NCBI RefSeq assembly: GCF_000003855.2
Contig: NW_003101669.1
Location: 179,740-243,739, forward strand
Source: Blastomyces gilchristii SLH14081
Lineage: Eukaryota > Ascomycota > Eurotiomycetes > Onygenales > Ajellomycetaceae
Reading direction: 5' to 3'
Length of the DNA stretch: 64,000 nucleotides
The translations under genes and the position numbers were made by a program. Below are positions 35,811 to 47,297 of this stretch, piece by piece. How positions within the stretch are numbered: the stretch's first letter is position 1; each line of letters begins with the position of its first letter. The notes below the pieces were generated by a model, which was not told the DNA's origin, did no database searches, and was given only the letters and a program-made list of their open reading frames with translations.

Positions 35811-38800
35811 ATGGCGCCTTCCAAATTGAGCAACGTACCTATCATGGACATCCATGTAAATGACCTCAAGGACTCACTGGTCAACGATATCTACGCAGGG
35901 CTCAAGCCCTCGCATGGAGGCGCAAAGTCCTTACCAACCCTCCTCCTCTACAGTACCGAAGGCCTTCGTCAGTTTGAAGATATCACTTATGTGGATGAGT
36001 ATTATTTGACCAACGCCGAGATCGAGGCCCTGACCACACATGCAGCCAAGATTGTCAACCAACTCCCGGAAAATGCACAGCTGTTGGAACTGGGTAGCGG
36101 GTATGCTCCTTCCCACCCACCTTTCCAAGCGAGGACATGAACGGGCCCAAAACTCGCCTCTCCCCGTGACATCTACTTAACTATACTTCTAGGAATCTTC
36201 GGAAGATCAAGATATTGTTGGATGAGTTTGAACGAAAGCAAAAAGCAGTTGAATATTTCGCTCTGGATCTATCCCGAGAGGAGCTTCACCGGACCTTCGC
36301 TGAAATCCCTCAGGGAGGTTATAAATATGTTCGATGCCGCGGGCTCCACGGCACCTACGATGATGCTCTCATCTGGTTGACTAGGCCGGAGAATAGACGA
36401 AATCCGACTTGTATTTTGTCCATGGGATCTTCCATTGGCAATTTCACTCGTCCAGAAGCGGCGCAGTTTTTGAACCGATTTTCCAAGATGCTCGGGCCAT
36501 CCGACTCCATGCTGATTGGAATAGATTCCTGTCAGGATCCTGAAAGGGTCTATAAGGCTTACAACGACAGTCAGGGCGTTACCAGGGACTTTTATATGAC
36601 AGGGCTTTCCCACGCTAATTCTATTCTCGGGTTTGAAGCCTTCAAAAAGGAAGATTGGGGCGTGGCTGGTCACTACGATGTGGTGTCTGGGGCCCATATG
36701 GCATATTATGTCCCTAACAAGGATGTTACCTTCGATGGAGTGGTCCTTGAAAAGGGTGAAAAGATATTTTTCGAGCAGGCCTTCAAATATGGGCCAAAGG
36801 ACTGCAAAGACCTATTTCAACATGCGGGACTAACACCAATAGCACAGTTTGGAAATAACACCGGTGAATATTGTACGTTTCTGCCTTTCACTTTCATTGT
36901 ATTGGCTGCTTCCAAACCCTTGAAACACATGCATTTCCGGCTCTAGGGCATTCTAGTGAGCGCGTTTTGTTTGCTGAAACCCATTTAGCCTGCGGTTAAC
37001 TTTTTTAATAGATGTTCATCTTCTGTCGTCTTGCGCCCTGGAAATGCCAACTCGAGCAGCGCAGTACGCAGAGAATGTAATACCCAATGTCGCAGATTTC
37101 GAGAACCTCTGGAAGACCTGGGATATGGTTACTTTATCCATGATTCCGCAGGATGACCTATTATCAAAGCCGATTAGGTTAAGAAACGCGTTGATTTTTT
37201 ACCTTGGGCATATTCCAGCTTTTCTTGGTAAATTTGTAGACCTTCCAAGTCATTTCAGAGATGTATTACTGAGACCAAAATAGACATTCACCTGACACGA
37301 GCCACGGATGGCACTCCGACGGAACCCAAGCACTTCCAATCGATGTTTGAGCGGGGTATTGATCCAGATGTTGATAATCCCGAACTTTGCCATGATCATT
37401 CCGACATCCCAAGCGAATGGCCATCCCTTGGAGAGATTTTGGCTTACAGAGATGCAGTTCGCAGCCGAACACTCGCTCTATTAGAGAAGAGAACGAAGGA
37501 CCGCCGTTTGGCCGAGGCGTTATGGATTGGCTTCGAGCATGAAGCGATGCATCTTGAAACATTCCTATACATGCTTTTGCAGAGTGACAAGGCTCTACCA
37601 CCCCCTGGAGTTCTCCGACCGAATTTTGAGTCTCTTGCTCGCCAATCCGCGTTAGAATCAAGGGAGAACTCATGGTTTACAATTCCTGAGCAGCAGATAT
37701 CTATTGGCTTAGATGATCCGAACGAGCATGTTATCCCAGAGCACTCCTTCAGCTGGGATAATGAAAAGCCCAAGAGAAACGTGAACGTTTCAGCCTTTGC
37801 TGCGCAAGCCAGGCCTATTACAAATGGAGAATATGCAACATACTTGGAAGAGCATCACATCACAACCATACCAGCGACATGGATTGACCTAACCCCAAAG
37901 ACTGGTGATGTTAAACGGAATGGCTATGACAGTTGCAATGGCTATTCCACCAATGGGGTAAGACAATCAAGCACCAGCGCGACCAAGAAGTTTCTGGAGA
38001 AATTTGCTGTTCGCACTGTCTTCGGACCTGTACCATTGAAGTGGGCGCTTAATTGGCCGTTGATGGCTTCTTATAATGAGCTTCAAGGGTACGCGGAATC
38101 TGTCAACTGCAGGATTCCCACCTTTGAAGAAGTTCGAAGCATTTACCAGTACTCCGCGTTTCTTAAATCTAAGCAAAGAAATGGAGCAACTTCTTTGACA
38201 AACGGGCATAGGTAAGTAGCTAATATGTACCATATTGATGTGGATAGAATACATAGCTGACTTTGGTTTAAAATAGCAACGTGCCTAACGGGACCGTGAA
38301 AACCTTTGACAGATCAGTTGAACCCGCTAAAGATACTCACGGAAACCCTCGCTCACCGGATCACCAGCCTGTTCAATGCCCTTCAGCAGACCCCATGCCA
38401 GTGTATATCGACCTCGACGAAAATTGTAACGTTGGGCTCAAACACTGGCACCCTACCCCAGTCACCCAAAACGGAGACAGACTTTCCGGGCAGGGTGAAC
38501 TGGGGGGCGTCTGGGAATGGACAAGCACTCCTCTACATGCGCATGAAGGGTTCAAAGCTATGGACCTTTACCCAGGCTATTCAGGTAATTAGACTTCCTT
38601 CTAGGCTACTCAATGCTTTATTTTGCTGCAGTCGCTGACACTCAACAGCCGACTTTTTCGATGGAAAACATAACATTGTTTTGGGGGGTTCCTGGGCCAC
38701 CCATCCTCGGATCGCGGGTCGAACAACATTGTAAGGCGTTTCTATTCATTATCTCGCCATGCAAATCTTCGGAATTTCGCTGACATGTTGTGTTGCACAG

Positions 38801-38867
38801 TATTAACTGGTATCAACGCAAGTACATCTATGTATGGGCAGGTGCACGCCTAGTTCGAGACATCTAA
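35811..38867 (+). CDS. egtA: Ergothioneine biosynthesis protein 1 (methyltransferase plus sulfoxide synthase)
   Basis: Seven exons: 35,811-36,100, 36,193-36,872, 37,012-37,227, 37,284-38,211, 38,277-38,584, 38,649-38,730 and 38,801-38,867, giving about 856 residues, typical for fungal Egt1/EgtA. The N-terminal third is the EgtD-like SAM-dependent histidine trimethyltransferase, with LLELGSGNLRK at residues about 91-101 and SMGSSIGNF. The middle is a DinB-like domain with the iron-binding HEAMHLE motif (His481, His485, Glu487). The C-terminal third is the formylglycine-generating-enzyme/EgtB-like fold, with GGVWEWTSTP, YPGYSADFFDGKH and GGSWATHPR. The enzyme makes hercynine from histidine and then joins it to cysteine with oxygen to form hercynylcysteine sulfoxide. 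Ergothioneine protects fungal cells and spores against oxidants. All junction phases agree. Confidence 0.95.
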
Positions 38868-39397
38868 AATTATTCAATTTTTGAGCTCCACAAATTTGTC
38901 AAGATGCAAGAGCAGCATGCTATTTGTCTGTCATTATCAATATATGTTTTTCTTTTTTCCTTCCGCTGGCAGAGTCATAATCTACTACATTGCCTGGACA
39001 ATACAACATTAATGTATATAATAAATTTAGGGTGAATATTGTTAAATGTACAATTGTTCTTGCTTAGTCTCTTCTTTTAAAAAGAACTACGAACGCTACA
39101 CAACAATGTTACTATTTTTAATCACATAACATTCAGCAAAAGATGGAAAATTCTATCCTTTGGTTCAGAACAGGTATCTTGTATTGTAGGAAATGAGAAT
39201 GTGAAAGGAGTAAATAGGAAATGACAAATGGTAAATGGTAATAACTAAAAGATATGAACGACACCACGTAACGCTAAAGTAAGGCCACGCGCAGCGAAGG
39301 CCGACTAAACCATCGTCATTACATAGAACCGCGACATGAAATGTATATTTTGAACTGAGTTGTGTCCGCAAAATAAAAACGTGAATCCAGCGGCCAT
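38868..39397. other. Shared 3' flank of egtA and the DUF92 gene
   Basis: The two genes converge here. The sequence is AT-rich in the first half, as expected for terminators and 3' untranslated regions. No further gene is visible. Confidence 0.55.
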
Positions 39398-40712
39398 TTA
39401 CATGACATACGATGCAACAAGCATGGCTGAACCGCTCATTATTCCCGCCATCAAAACGTTGATTTGATTATTGTCCAACAAATCATACCCACTCTCGATC
39501 TGGCGGCTTTCATGCTCCAAATCAGGAGGACCTCCCAAACTGTAAGAGCGCCGCTTCCTCAGAGTCGGCTCAGAAGTCAGGATATTTGCAATATCCTCCG
39601 CAACACGGATCCTGCTTCCCTCTCTGTTAGATGGTTCTTCCAGGCCGGTGATTATTGATTCACCGGGGTGTACAAGTACCTAGAGATGAGGTTTAGTTAA
39701 GTATGTATGGCAGGGCGAAAAGTTTTGAAGGGAAGGGTTTGCAAAGAACTTACTTTCCGCCCGCCAGCTCCTTCTACAATCTTGCCAGTACGTTTATCAA
39801 CAACGCTAGCTTGGAGGAGGCCACCTAGAATGCTATCCACCACGCTTCCTAGCGTGCCCCATATCGTGACGGCGATAATCCAGAAGGTTTTCTCTCGCCA
39901 GCCCCATGCTTTTCCGCCGTCGAAACCGGACTTTGCTATGCCATCCGCGGGATCGATGGGACAGAATGGAAGTATCAACGATGTCCCTGCAATGATGAAA
40001 GCTCCAAGGGCACCTGCCAGGAGTCCTGTCAACGTGACACCGCCATTGGTGCCTGGCGGGACTTTACGGAAAGTTATTGATGTTATCAACCTGGGTTTGC
40101 TTTTCGAGAGTATCCCGAGTTCGCTTGAAAATGTATCTGCAGCTACAACGGCGTAGTGGCTATATTATTTTGTATTTAGTAAATATAAACAATGCAAGTT
40201 TGCAAAATATTGTTAATTTGACGGGCTAGGCTTAACGCGACTATCCCAACCATGAGTAGATCTCCCCCGTACGGAAAACAGTCAGACTCTGGCTGGTTCT
40301 CCGTCCGCAAGCGACGCAGATCCAAAAGAATTAAAAAGGACGCGACTGCAGAATTTGCCAGCACCTGGACATGAGTTCTAGGTCCCTCACCTCCCACTGA
40401 ACCAGTTGAAGAAACGGTCAATCGAGACTTAACATCATGTTTTATCTGGATATGGCCCCCTAGTTAGCAAAAGTAATCCCCGCCTAATGAGCTAAGAAAA
40501 CCAGTACGTGAAATGAGCAACGTCACCTTCGTAACGTAGGTTCCACTCAAAAAGAAAACAACGAGGAAAGCAAACGGCGCGGAGCTTGGATGTAAAGCGT
40601 GCACCACAGCCGTGAGCGCAGCAGCAACTATACCAATAGCTGTTAAAGACTTCCGGGACCAGGCCCGATACACCAGAGCCAGGGTCGCGGGTACCGCAAC
40701 AATTGGCTTCAT
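39398..40712 (-). CDS. DUF92/TMEM19 family integral membrane protein
   Basis: Four exons, 40,712-40,527, 40,445-40,237, 40,159-39,754 and 39,679-39,398, give about 360 residues. Donors are GTGACG, GTTAAG and GTAAGT; phases agree. The family signature is clear: SSTGSVGGEGPRTHVQVLANS across residues 73-93, the acidic VVAADTFSSELG, the PPGTNGGVTLTGLLAG motif, and WGTLGSVVDSILGGLLQ. Several hydrophobic segments predict a multi-pass membrane protein. Plant and cyanobacterial relatives (VTE6) act as phytyl-phosphate kinases; the substrate of the fungal family is unknown. The last exon encodes a hydrophilic loop and a final hydrophobic segment, MAGIMSGSAMLVASYVM. It is divergent from the radical SAM gene, with 469 bp between the start codons. 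The start is the first in-frame ATG; the upstream TTG is not used. Confidence 0.88.
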
Positions 40713-41181
40713 GATTGGGAAATGCAATGCTTTTAAAACTATTTATGCGAAAGATAAGCTCATAGCCAAGTGTTTATGTTCGTAGATAGAAGTAATCGAA
40801 TCTCTAGCATGGTCTCTCAGCAAGGTGTTTTGTATTGAATTACCAGAATAAGATTCACACTTACCTTGAGGTTCCAAAGAAGAATTCTTCAAACAAGTAT
40901 CTCAATAGTTCCACTGCGTCAGGACTCATTAAGACATTGCCAACAATGCATTGTTTCATTCCCCTTAAAAAGTTACGCTTCTTCCACAAGAGGTGAGCCC
41001 GGGCTGGATATATATTAGCCGGATGTGGACTAGTGTGTCTTTTTCAGTTATGACGTAACTAGTTAATCCCGAGGCTCAACCAAAGCGCCAACCTTCGCAT
41101 CAAAATTCCTTCCCCTGATATAGTTATCACCAGATAGCATTGATACAGATACATCGCACGGAGCGCTACACTCCGCCTAAT
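40713..41181. promoter_or_regulatory. Divergent promoter region, DUF92 gene and PflX-like gene
   Basis: The 469 bp between the two start codons must hold both promoters. A GTGACGTAACT-like stretch (TTATGACGTAACTAG, 41,047-41,061) resembles a bZIP/CRE-type site, but one match in this length can be chance. No TATA box is clear. Confidence 0.4.
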
Positions 41182-42351
41182 ATGCGTCTACCTCTACCTC
41201 TTAAAACCCTAGCGCGACCATTCCCGACCTTCAGCCGTTCAGGTCAAACCCGCTCAGTACATCTCGCACCCCCGTATCTCCTCGATGAATATATCCCGCG
41301 CCATCAACTCATATCATCCGTGGATGCCGCGAAGAAGCGTTCCAAGGCATACGCCCATTTGCGGAACTGTAATTTGTGCCCCAGACTGTGCGGAGTAAAC
41401 CGGTATGAAAAGACGGGTTATTGTCTAATACCCGGAGAGACAGTGAAGGTGAATTTGATTGCGCCGCATTTCGGGGAAGAGCCATGCATTCAGGGGTCAA
41501 GAGGGAGCGGGTCTGTTTTCTTCTCAATGTGTAACATGAGATGCACATTTTGTCAAAATCACGTTCGTTCCTTTCTTATTTCTTTTCCTCCCTTTGTAGG
41601 ATTCGAGCCTGCTCTCCGGGTGTTATCGAACGCTGGTTAACGATTTTATATATCTCAGGATATTTCTCATCAACGTAATGGATTTGATCTGACACCAGAG
41701 GAGCTCGCGGAATGGATGTTAAAATTACAGAATGTAGGACAGGTCCACAATATCAATTTCATCACTCCGGAACATGTAGTTCCGCAGGTGGCTCTGGCTA
41801 TTTTAACCGCTGCGGACATGGGTCTCAAAATACCTATCATATACAATACGTCATCCTTTGACTCGCTAGAATCCATAGAGCTACTCGACGGTCTTATCGA
41901 CATATACCTTCCAGATTTCAAAGTCTGGAAACCCAGCTCATCCAAGCGGTTATTGAAAGCAGACAACTATACGGAAACGGCGATGGAGAGCATCAAAGCT
42001 ATGCATGCGCAAGTCGGAGATTTAAGCTTTACCTCTGACGGAATTGCCAAACGGGGAGTGCTACTTCGACATCTGGTAATGCCAGGGATGGAGGACGAAG
42101 GAGTGGAGATTGTGCGCTGGCTGGCTGAGAATGTATCGAAGGATTTATACATTCACATTATGGAACAATATCACCCCGATGCGCATGTTGGCAAGAAGCG
42201 ACGAGGTAAATCTGGCTCTCAAGAGATTCGGTATGCGGAAATCAATCGTGCGATCAATGATAACGAGCTGGAGGCCGTCAAGAGTGCGGCCAGGGATGCG
42301 GGACTATGGAGGCTATGTGAGCCGGCGGAGCATGCAAGCTTTTACGTGTGA
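41182..42351 (+). CDS. PflX-like (COG1313) radical SAM iron-sulfur protein
   Basis: Two exons, 41,182-41,562 and 41,659-42,351, give about 357 residues; the intron has a GTTCGT donor and CTCAG acceptor. The radical SAM cluster motif is C-x3-C-x2-C at Cys117, Cys121 and Cys124 (SMCNMRCTFCQNH). Other blocks match the bacterial PflX/COG1313 group: NCNLCPRLCGVNR, HFGEEPCIQGSRGSGSVFF, NINFITPEHVVPQ, IPIIYNTSSFDS and DIYLPDFKVW. These enzymes cleave S-adenosylmethionine to start radical chemistry; the group is similar to pyruvate formate-lyase activases, but its substrate is unknown. The first 30 residues (MRLPLPLKTLARPFP, then Ser/Arg-rich, no acidic residue) look like a mitochondrial presequence, so iron-sulfur loading in mitochondria is likely. 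The bacterial character suggests an old transfer. The open frame extends upstream from a TTG; ATG at 41,182 is used. Confidence 0.87.
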
Positions 42352-43525
42352 GAAGAACATGTTTGGTTTATAAAGAGATGCCATTCCGTCCCTGCGCTGG
42401 GTAAACAATTGCCAGTGGCAGTGTTGCCGGGTTCCACAACACCTATAATTACGCAGCCGATACGCGAATCATTGGATTAAACGCCAGAGCCACAGGTATC
42501 GCCCACACCAGCCCGGCTCCCATTACGCCCATACCTTGTCAGTATAGGGATATTCAGGTCTATTTAAGTTAAATCTCGGAGCAGCATCCAACCCTTTTGC
42601 CAACCCCTTCTGCCAACCTCTCTAGACCCACGAGGGAAACCGCAAGGGCCTACCCCGCGAGCAATGGCGACGCAAACATTGAGGAGGTATGAAAGCCACC
42701 GCGAATTTAATATGTAGGCTTAGCAATGGAGATCCCCAACTTGCAATTTATCCACGTTTTGGTCACGTTGGTCACGGCCACTCATCTGTGTGTACAAAGC
42801 ACACGCAAAACAATAATGCACCGCCATTCGCATGTTCGATTTCCCACGGTTGCGGAATACGAGATTGGGCCTCAGACACATCATCAATATCGGGCGAACT
42901 TGAAACCAACTACTAGGATATTGTCTCCGCTTGAGAACCTTGTCAGATATTTCAAAGGCAAAGCTTAAGATATAAACATAGACATCTAACCAACCATATT
43001 AGCTTGAATGATTGTCATAAAAGGTGGGTATTTAATTATCAGGTTGAACATGTTTACCAACAAACATAAATACATCAGCTTAGGCCTCAGAGCCAAATAG
43101 GGGTATGGAAAACAAATTGTCAATATCTTGTGAAGAAGGGGGGTCGTAGGCTCCATACGCCAAACCATAACGAGAAGAGTAGAAAATGGTATATACAAGG
43201 ACAAGAAAACGGAAGGCTCACGGGGAATGTTACAAGAAAAACCCAAAACTTCAAATCACAAAAGTTGTCTACATACTCCGCCATCCGCAAGTAAAAATTT
43301 CCACCAACCATCCCATGTTTTTGTTACGTTCCCGTTCTCACCATCAATAGTTATGTCATGCCCTGCTGAAACATCCACCTTACTTATCCCGTGCAGTCAG
43401 CGGGTGCATCCATCCGTCCTTCAGCGCTCACTCACCCCAAAAGTTGCTCGTTTTCCTTGAATATCACAGAACCTCCTCGTCGGCTGGCCGCATCCTGCTG
43501 GGGCTGAAAAAAGGGTGGATTTGCC

Positions 43526-43546
43526 TTTATTTATTTATTTATTTTA

Positions 43547-43629
<83 letters not shown>
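43526..43629. repeat. Compound microsatellite (TTTA)n-(TA)n-(T)n
   Basis: A TTTA-rich run passes into about 17 TA units and then about 38 consecutive Ts. Such compound tracts are prone to slippage, so exact length may be uncertain or variable. The encoded poly-Phe/Ile-Tyr frames are meaningless. Confidence 0.95.
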
Positions 43630-43630
<1 letters not shown>

Positions 43631-45011
43631 GACTGCAGCTTTCAGTGTTTCAGGGCAGACATCAAGAGTAATAATAATGCATGCACACCATCAATCATCT
43701 CATTGGCACCAACTTTCCCTTTGCTCCCCACAATCCAAAAGCCCCTCACATGTCGATTTCTCTATCTAAGTCTTCATTGGCAAGAATATTTCTTATTAAT
43801 CTTTTCTGGTTTTTGCCCACTACGAGATCTCCATCAAGCAGGTAGTTGAGCTTCCGCGATAAATGATATATGAGGGTATTGGTGAACTGCCTTCAGATGA
43901 GGATGACCTGTTCTGAAATGAATTCATGGCTACTCTTGCCGGGTTCATTGTAGGAAAGGGTTCTGATATGCGGCGCTTGTCTAGGGCCATGGAAAGGGGT
44001 GTGGGTCAGGTTGCACATTCTGGCCTACTCCGTACAGTGACAGTATCTAGCCCTACTGAACTGGTGGTGCCTTTGGATAGCTTGACCAGCATATCCAGTC
44101 ATCATTGCTGAAGAGCAGTTCCAAAGCTGCCGTGGCATGCCCCGCTACTAGGTGCAAGAAGTGGATAAATTGCATTACTTCAAAAGATTCCTAGAAGGAA
44201 ACAGGATCATGCAGAACCCTGGCTGGCGGTCAAGAGCAAACACTCATGAAATATATTCTTCATCATCAGGCTACTTCCGAGTGACTCTCTTGACTAATTC
44301 GATGTACCGGAGAAGATCGGTGCTATAGGAGAGATCGATCGCCGGCCCAGCTTATTTCATCCAAGTACTAGTAACTAAGAGTCAACATTCCCCGCGGTCG
44401 GATCATCGTTCAAAGCAAGAAGAGGCTGTTGATAAGCCAAAACCCTCTAGTATGTAGGCTAGGAACCTATCCATGCCTGGCGGGGAGAAAGCAAGGGAAA
44501 GGGAAATCATTAATTTTCATGCCAGTCAAAACCAGGGCTAACCTAAGAGACGCAAGCCATGCCTACGACCGTATATTTATTAGCGCCAGGAATCATTCTG
44601 GAAGGCTTTTTGACTGTACTCTGCAGATTAGCGTGCGGCACTTTGGCCTGTCTAATCTGCACTCTACGGAGTTATACTCTGTACATCTGGTGTACATCTG
44701 GGGAAGTGAAGTCGCCGCCTCTCGGAGCTTTCATTCTCTTTATTAAAAAATACCAATCTATAACTTACCGGATATGCACCTGCAGGTGATCTCCACTTTT
44801 CCATGTCCACCATTGTTATTATCATCGCCAAATTGACTGCGTTTAGGCCAAGAAGGCGTGATTTATTTTCTAAGTTCTTTGTATACATAGTTACCCCCGC
44901 ACTTTATAGTTCAATAGCTACATTTTTTTAGCTGCAGAGCGCCGCCAGATTTTGAAGGTATCACACGAACTGAGAGTGTAATTCAAAAGAGAATCCCCGC
45001 TATTGATCGAA

Positions 45012-45449
45012 TCACTCTGATGTCCCCCACCTTTCATGCATGCTTAGTTCGCTGTGTAGGCTCAAACATACTGAATCACCCCTCCTCCTTCCTCTCCACC
45101 GCCCCCTTTCCAAATTGCCGCTGTAAAAAGGTCCTCCACCGGTTAGTTTCTCCACAGCACTCCTTTTCGCTATCCTGGACGCAGGGGAGCAGGATGTGTG
45201 GAATAAACGAGCTGCGGTGAAGCTATGCATAGTATATCGAAGTAATTCCTGTAATAAGAATACGAGTTCACTCAAATAAAATCCCTGGGATGATGGCTGG
45301 AGATACATAGATTTGACATATTTACTTACCCCTGTCACGACAAAGACGAGAGTATTGGAAGGATGGCACGGGTTCGGCAACTCCAACCTGATAGCCGAGC
45401 CGAACCCAATTATTTCCCACTTTGGCCGTGATATCGGCTTCCCGAGCAT
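45012..45449 (-). CDS. Weak candidate small gene
   Basis: A minus-strand frame opens with ATG at 45,449 and reads MLGKPISRPKWEIIGFGSAI before a perfect GTAAGT donor at 45,329. A plausible acceptor (ATTACAG) lies at 45,249, in phase, giving about 118 residues instead of 145. The second part begins ELLRYTMHSFTAARLFHTS, then becomes Arg- and Gly-rich. No domain is recognised. The good donor and acceptor are the only reasons to list it. It could equally be chance in an intergenic region. Confidence 0.22.
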   Translation of the reverse strand: MLGKPISRPKWEIIGFGSAIRLELPNPCHPSNTLVFVVTGVSKYVKSMYLQPSSQGFYLSELVFLLQELLRYTMHSFTAARLFHTSCSPASRIAKRSAVEKLTGGGPFYSGNLERGRWRGRRRGDSVCLSLHSELSMHERWGTSE

Positions 45450-45789
45450 TTAATGTGAGCTGTTCGATGATAGTTAAAGGCCTGTTGGATATCTTGACGG
45501 TGAGCAGTCTAATTTAACCAGCCACCTACCTCGCAACCCTGGCATCCTGGTGATTGAACCCCTCGCGGCCTTGCGCAATCTCTGCCCAGTAAATCTTCCT
45601 CTCCAAATATCCCATTCTATTCTCGTACGAATTGCTCCAATCAGCACCTGCAGAGTCAATATCAAACCCACATACTCCTACCGTAGAACCAACGCCAGAT
45701 GCCTTAAAACATCCTACTGTGTGCCGCCCACGATAAATTAAACCAATAAACATCTCTGCGCCGACCCCGCAGGCCCCCCAACACTAGCC

Positions 45790-46536
45790 ATGCCAAAGGA
45801 AACGCACACTTACACAACATATGCCGAGTTCCTCAACAACGTCCCCGTTTCAGAAGATGATATCAATTTCTTCTCAGGCATCCCCTGCGCCAAACCGTTT
45901 CTGAACAACCCGTCCACGTATCGCGTCATCCCCTTCCACCCCCGTTTCGACAAAGGGGAGGAGGACACGACAGATAGATTCTTCAGCAATGTCATCAACA
46001 CGCCCGAGACAGTCCCGCGACTGGTTGCTGTCATGCGCAGACCGGAATTGAACCCAGTGGCTGCAGCGCTGCTGGCTACTCCTGGGGCGCCTGGGAAGCA
46101 GCGGGACGAAAAGCTACCCACAGCACCGCCGACCACTAAACAAAATTCATTGCCAGCTGCAGATCCAGACTTCCTTCTCCTCCTAGAGCTAGGGCCGTCG
46201 CTAAGCGGGTTCCGCGACACCGTTCATGGCGGTGTCTTAGCTACGTTACTTGACGAAACTCTCAGTAACTGCGTCGAGGCCTTTAGGCAGGATATGCCTG
46301 TCAGTGGTGGGGAGGACAGGCCGCGTCTATACACTGCAAAACTGCAGGTTTCTTTCCGAGCGCCTGTGGAGACTCCTGGGGTAATCATTGTTAAGGCATG
46401 GTTCAAGGGGGTGGAGGGTAGGAAGTGGTTTTTGGAGGGTCAGGTTGTTGGAGAGGATGGGAAGGTCAAGGTGGAGGCGGAGTCTTTATGGGTTATGGAG
46501 AGGACGACGAGAGGGAAGGATGCTGCCCGGTTGTAG
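45790..46536 (+). CDS. Hotdog-fold thioesterase family protein
   Basis: A single uninterrupted exon of 248 residues. The C-terminal half carries the PaaI/4HBT-type hotdog signature HGGVLATLLDETLSNCVEAF (residues about 147-166), followed by beta strands LYTAKLQVSFRAPVETPGVI and KWFLEGQVVGEDGKVKVEAE. The Asp/Glu in the long helix after HGG is the usual catalytic acid position. Such enzymes hydrolyse acyl-CoA or similar thioesters; the substrate is unknown. The N-terminal half is a fungal-specific extension beginning MPKETHTYTTYAEFLNNVPV, with a Pro/Lys-rich linker at residues about 95-120. No targeting signal is visible. GC content is higher than in the flanking DNA. It is convergent with the mitochondrial RNA polymerase gene. 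Confidence 0.87.
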   Translation: MPKETHTYTTYAEFLNNVPVSEDDINFFSGIPCAKPFLNNPSTYRVIPFHPRFDKGEEDTTDRFFSNVINTPETVPRLVAVMRRPELNPVAAALLATPGAPGKQRDEKLPTAPPTTKQNSLPAADPDFLLLLELGPSLSGFRDTVHGGVLATLLDETLSNCVEAFRQDMPVSGGEDRPRLYTAKLQVSFRAPVETPGVIIVKAWFKGVEGRKWFLEGQVVGEDGKVKVEAESLWVMERTTRGKDAARL

Positions 46537-47297
46537 GTAGTTAGGGCGGGTTTCGATATAATGGTGACAGCGAAAAATGTGATAAATAAAAGGACAACGG
46601 CTTTATAGATTATTGACTAGGTGATAGAAGGGCTACAAAAGGTACGCACACACCGCTAAAAGTTGGATGATATGTATAGATTAGATGTTTTGGGATAGAA
46701 ATTGAGAATATGCGTACGTTATACAATAGAATAATATATCATACATCAATGGACATCTTTTCTCGAAGTTCATATCCATACAAACATGTTCCGGAATGAC
46801 AACCGGAATAGCCTGAATAGCGTAATAGTACATGTCCCCGTTTGGCCAGAAAACAGCGGACAGAGATATCCTAGTCAAGCAGCCAGAAGAAAAAGGAAGG
46901 GGTAACTCTTTATACATCGAAATAACAGTAAAGCGGACGGACGCCCTTTTCAGATATGTCCAGGATAGGAAACACAGATAGTAGGAAGATTAAAATAGGT
47001 TACAGGAGAAGGAGAAAATGAGAATGAAAGCGAAATGAGAACCTCGCTGACCGCCGTTAACGCCAAACAGAATGCCGGGGGTTGTGTGCATATACCAAAA
47101 ATAAAATGAAAAATGAAATAAAGAGATAATCAAAAAGATCACCGGTATATATATGCACATGTCGAAGATGAGATGCTCCGTTCCTCTCTATAGTTTGCTT
47201 TTACCCACCATATTCCTCAGCGCCTAGAAAAACGTATGTGCAGATAAACGAGGCATATCCAAAGGGAAATAAATGACTATAGACATGTTCGAATCGT
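46537..47297. other. Shared 3' flank of thioesterase gene and RPO41
   Basis: The two genes converge here. The region is A-rich with several possible polyadenylation signals. A 78-codon minus-strand frame at 46,917-46,681 has no recognisable domain. No gene is supported. Confidence 0.55.

Larger units (their letters stand above)
42352..45789. other. Intergenic stretch with microsatellite
   Basis: About 3.4 kb with no well-supported gene. It contains the 3' flank of the PflX-like gene, the compound microsatellite at 43,526-43,629, and one weak spliced candidate at 45,012-45,449 (-). Near 44,660-44,700 lie paired CTGTACATCTGG/GTGTACATCTGG motifs. The final few hundred bases contain the promoter of the thioesterase gene. 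Confidence 0.5.

Noticed and set aside
43444..43769. Frames with Ile-Tyr and Phe runs
   Set aside because: Direct product of the TA and T microsatellite.
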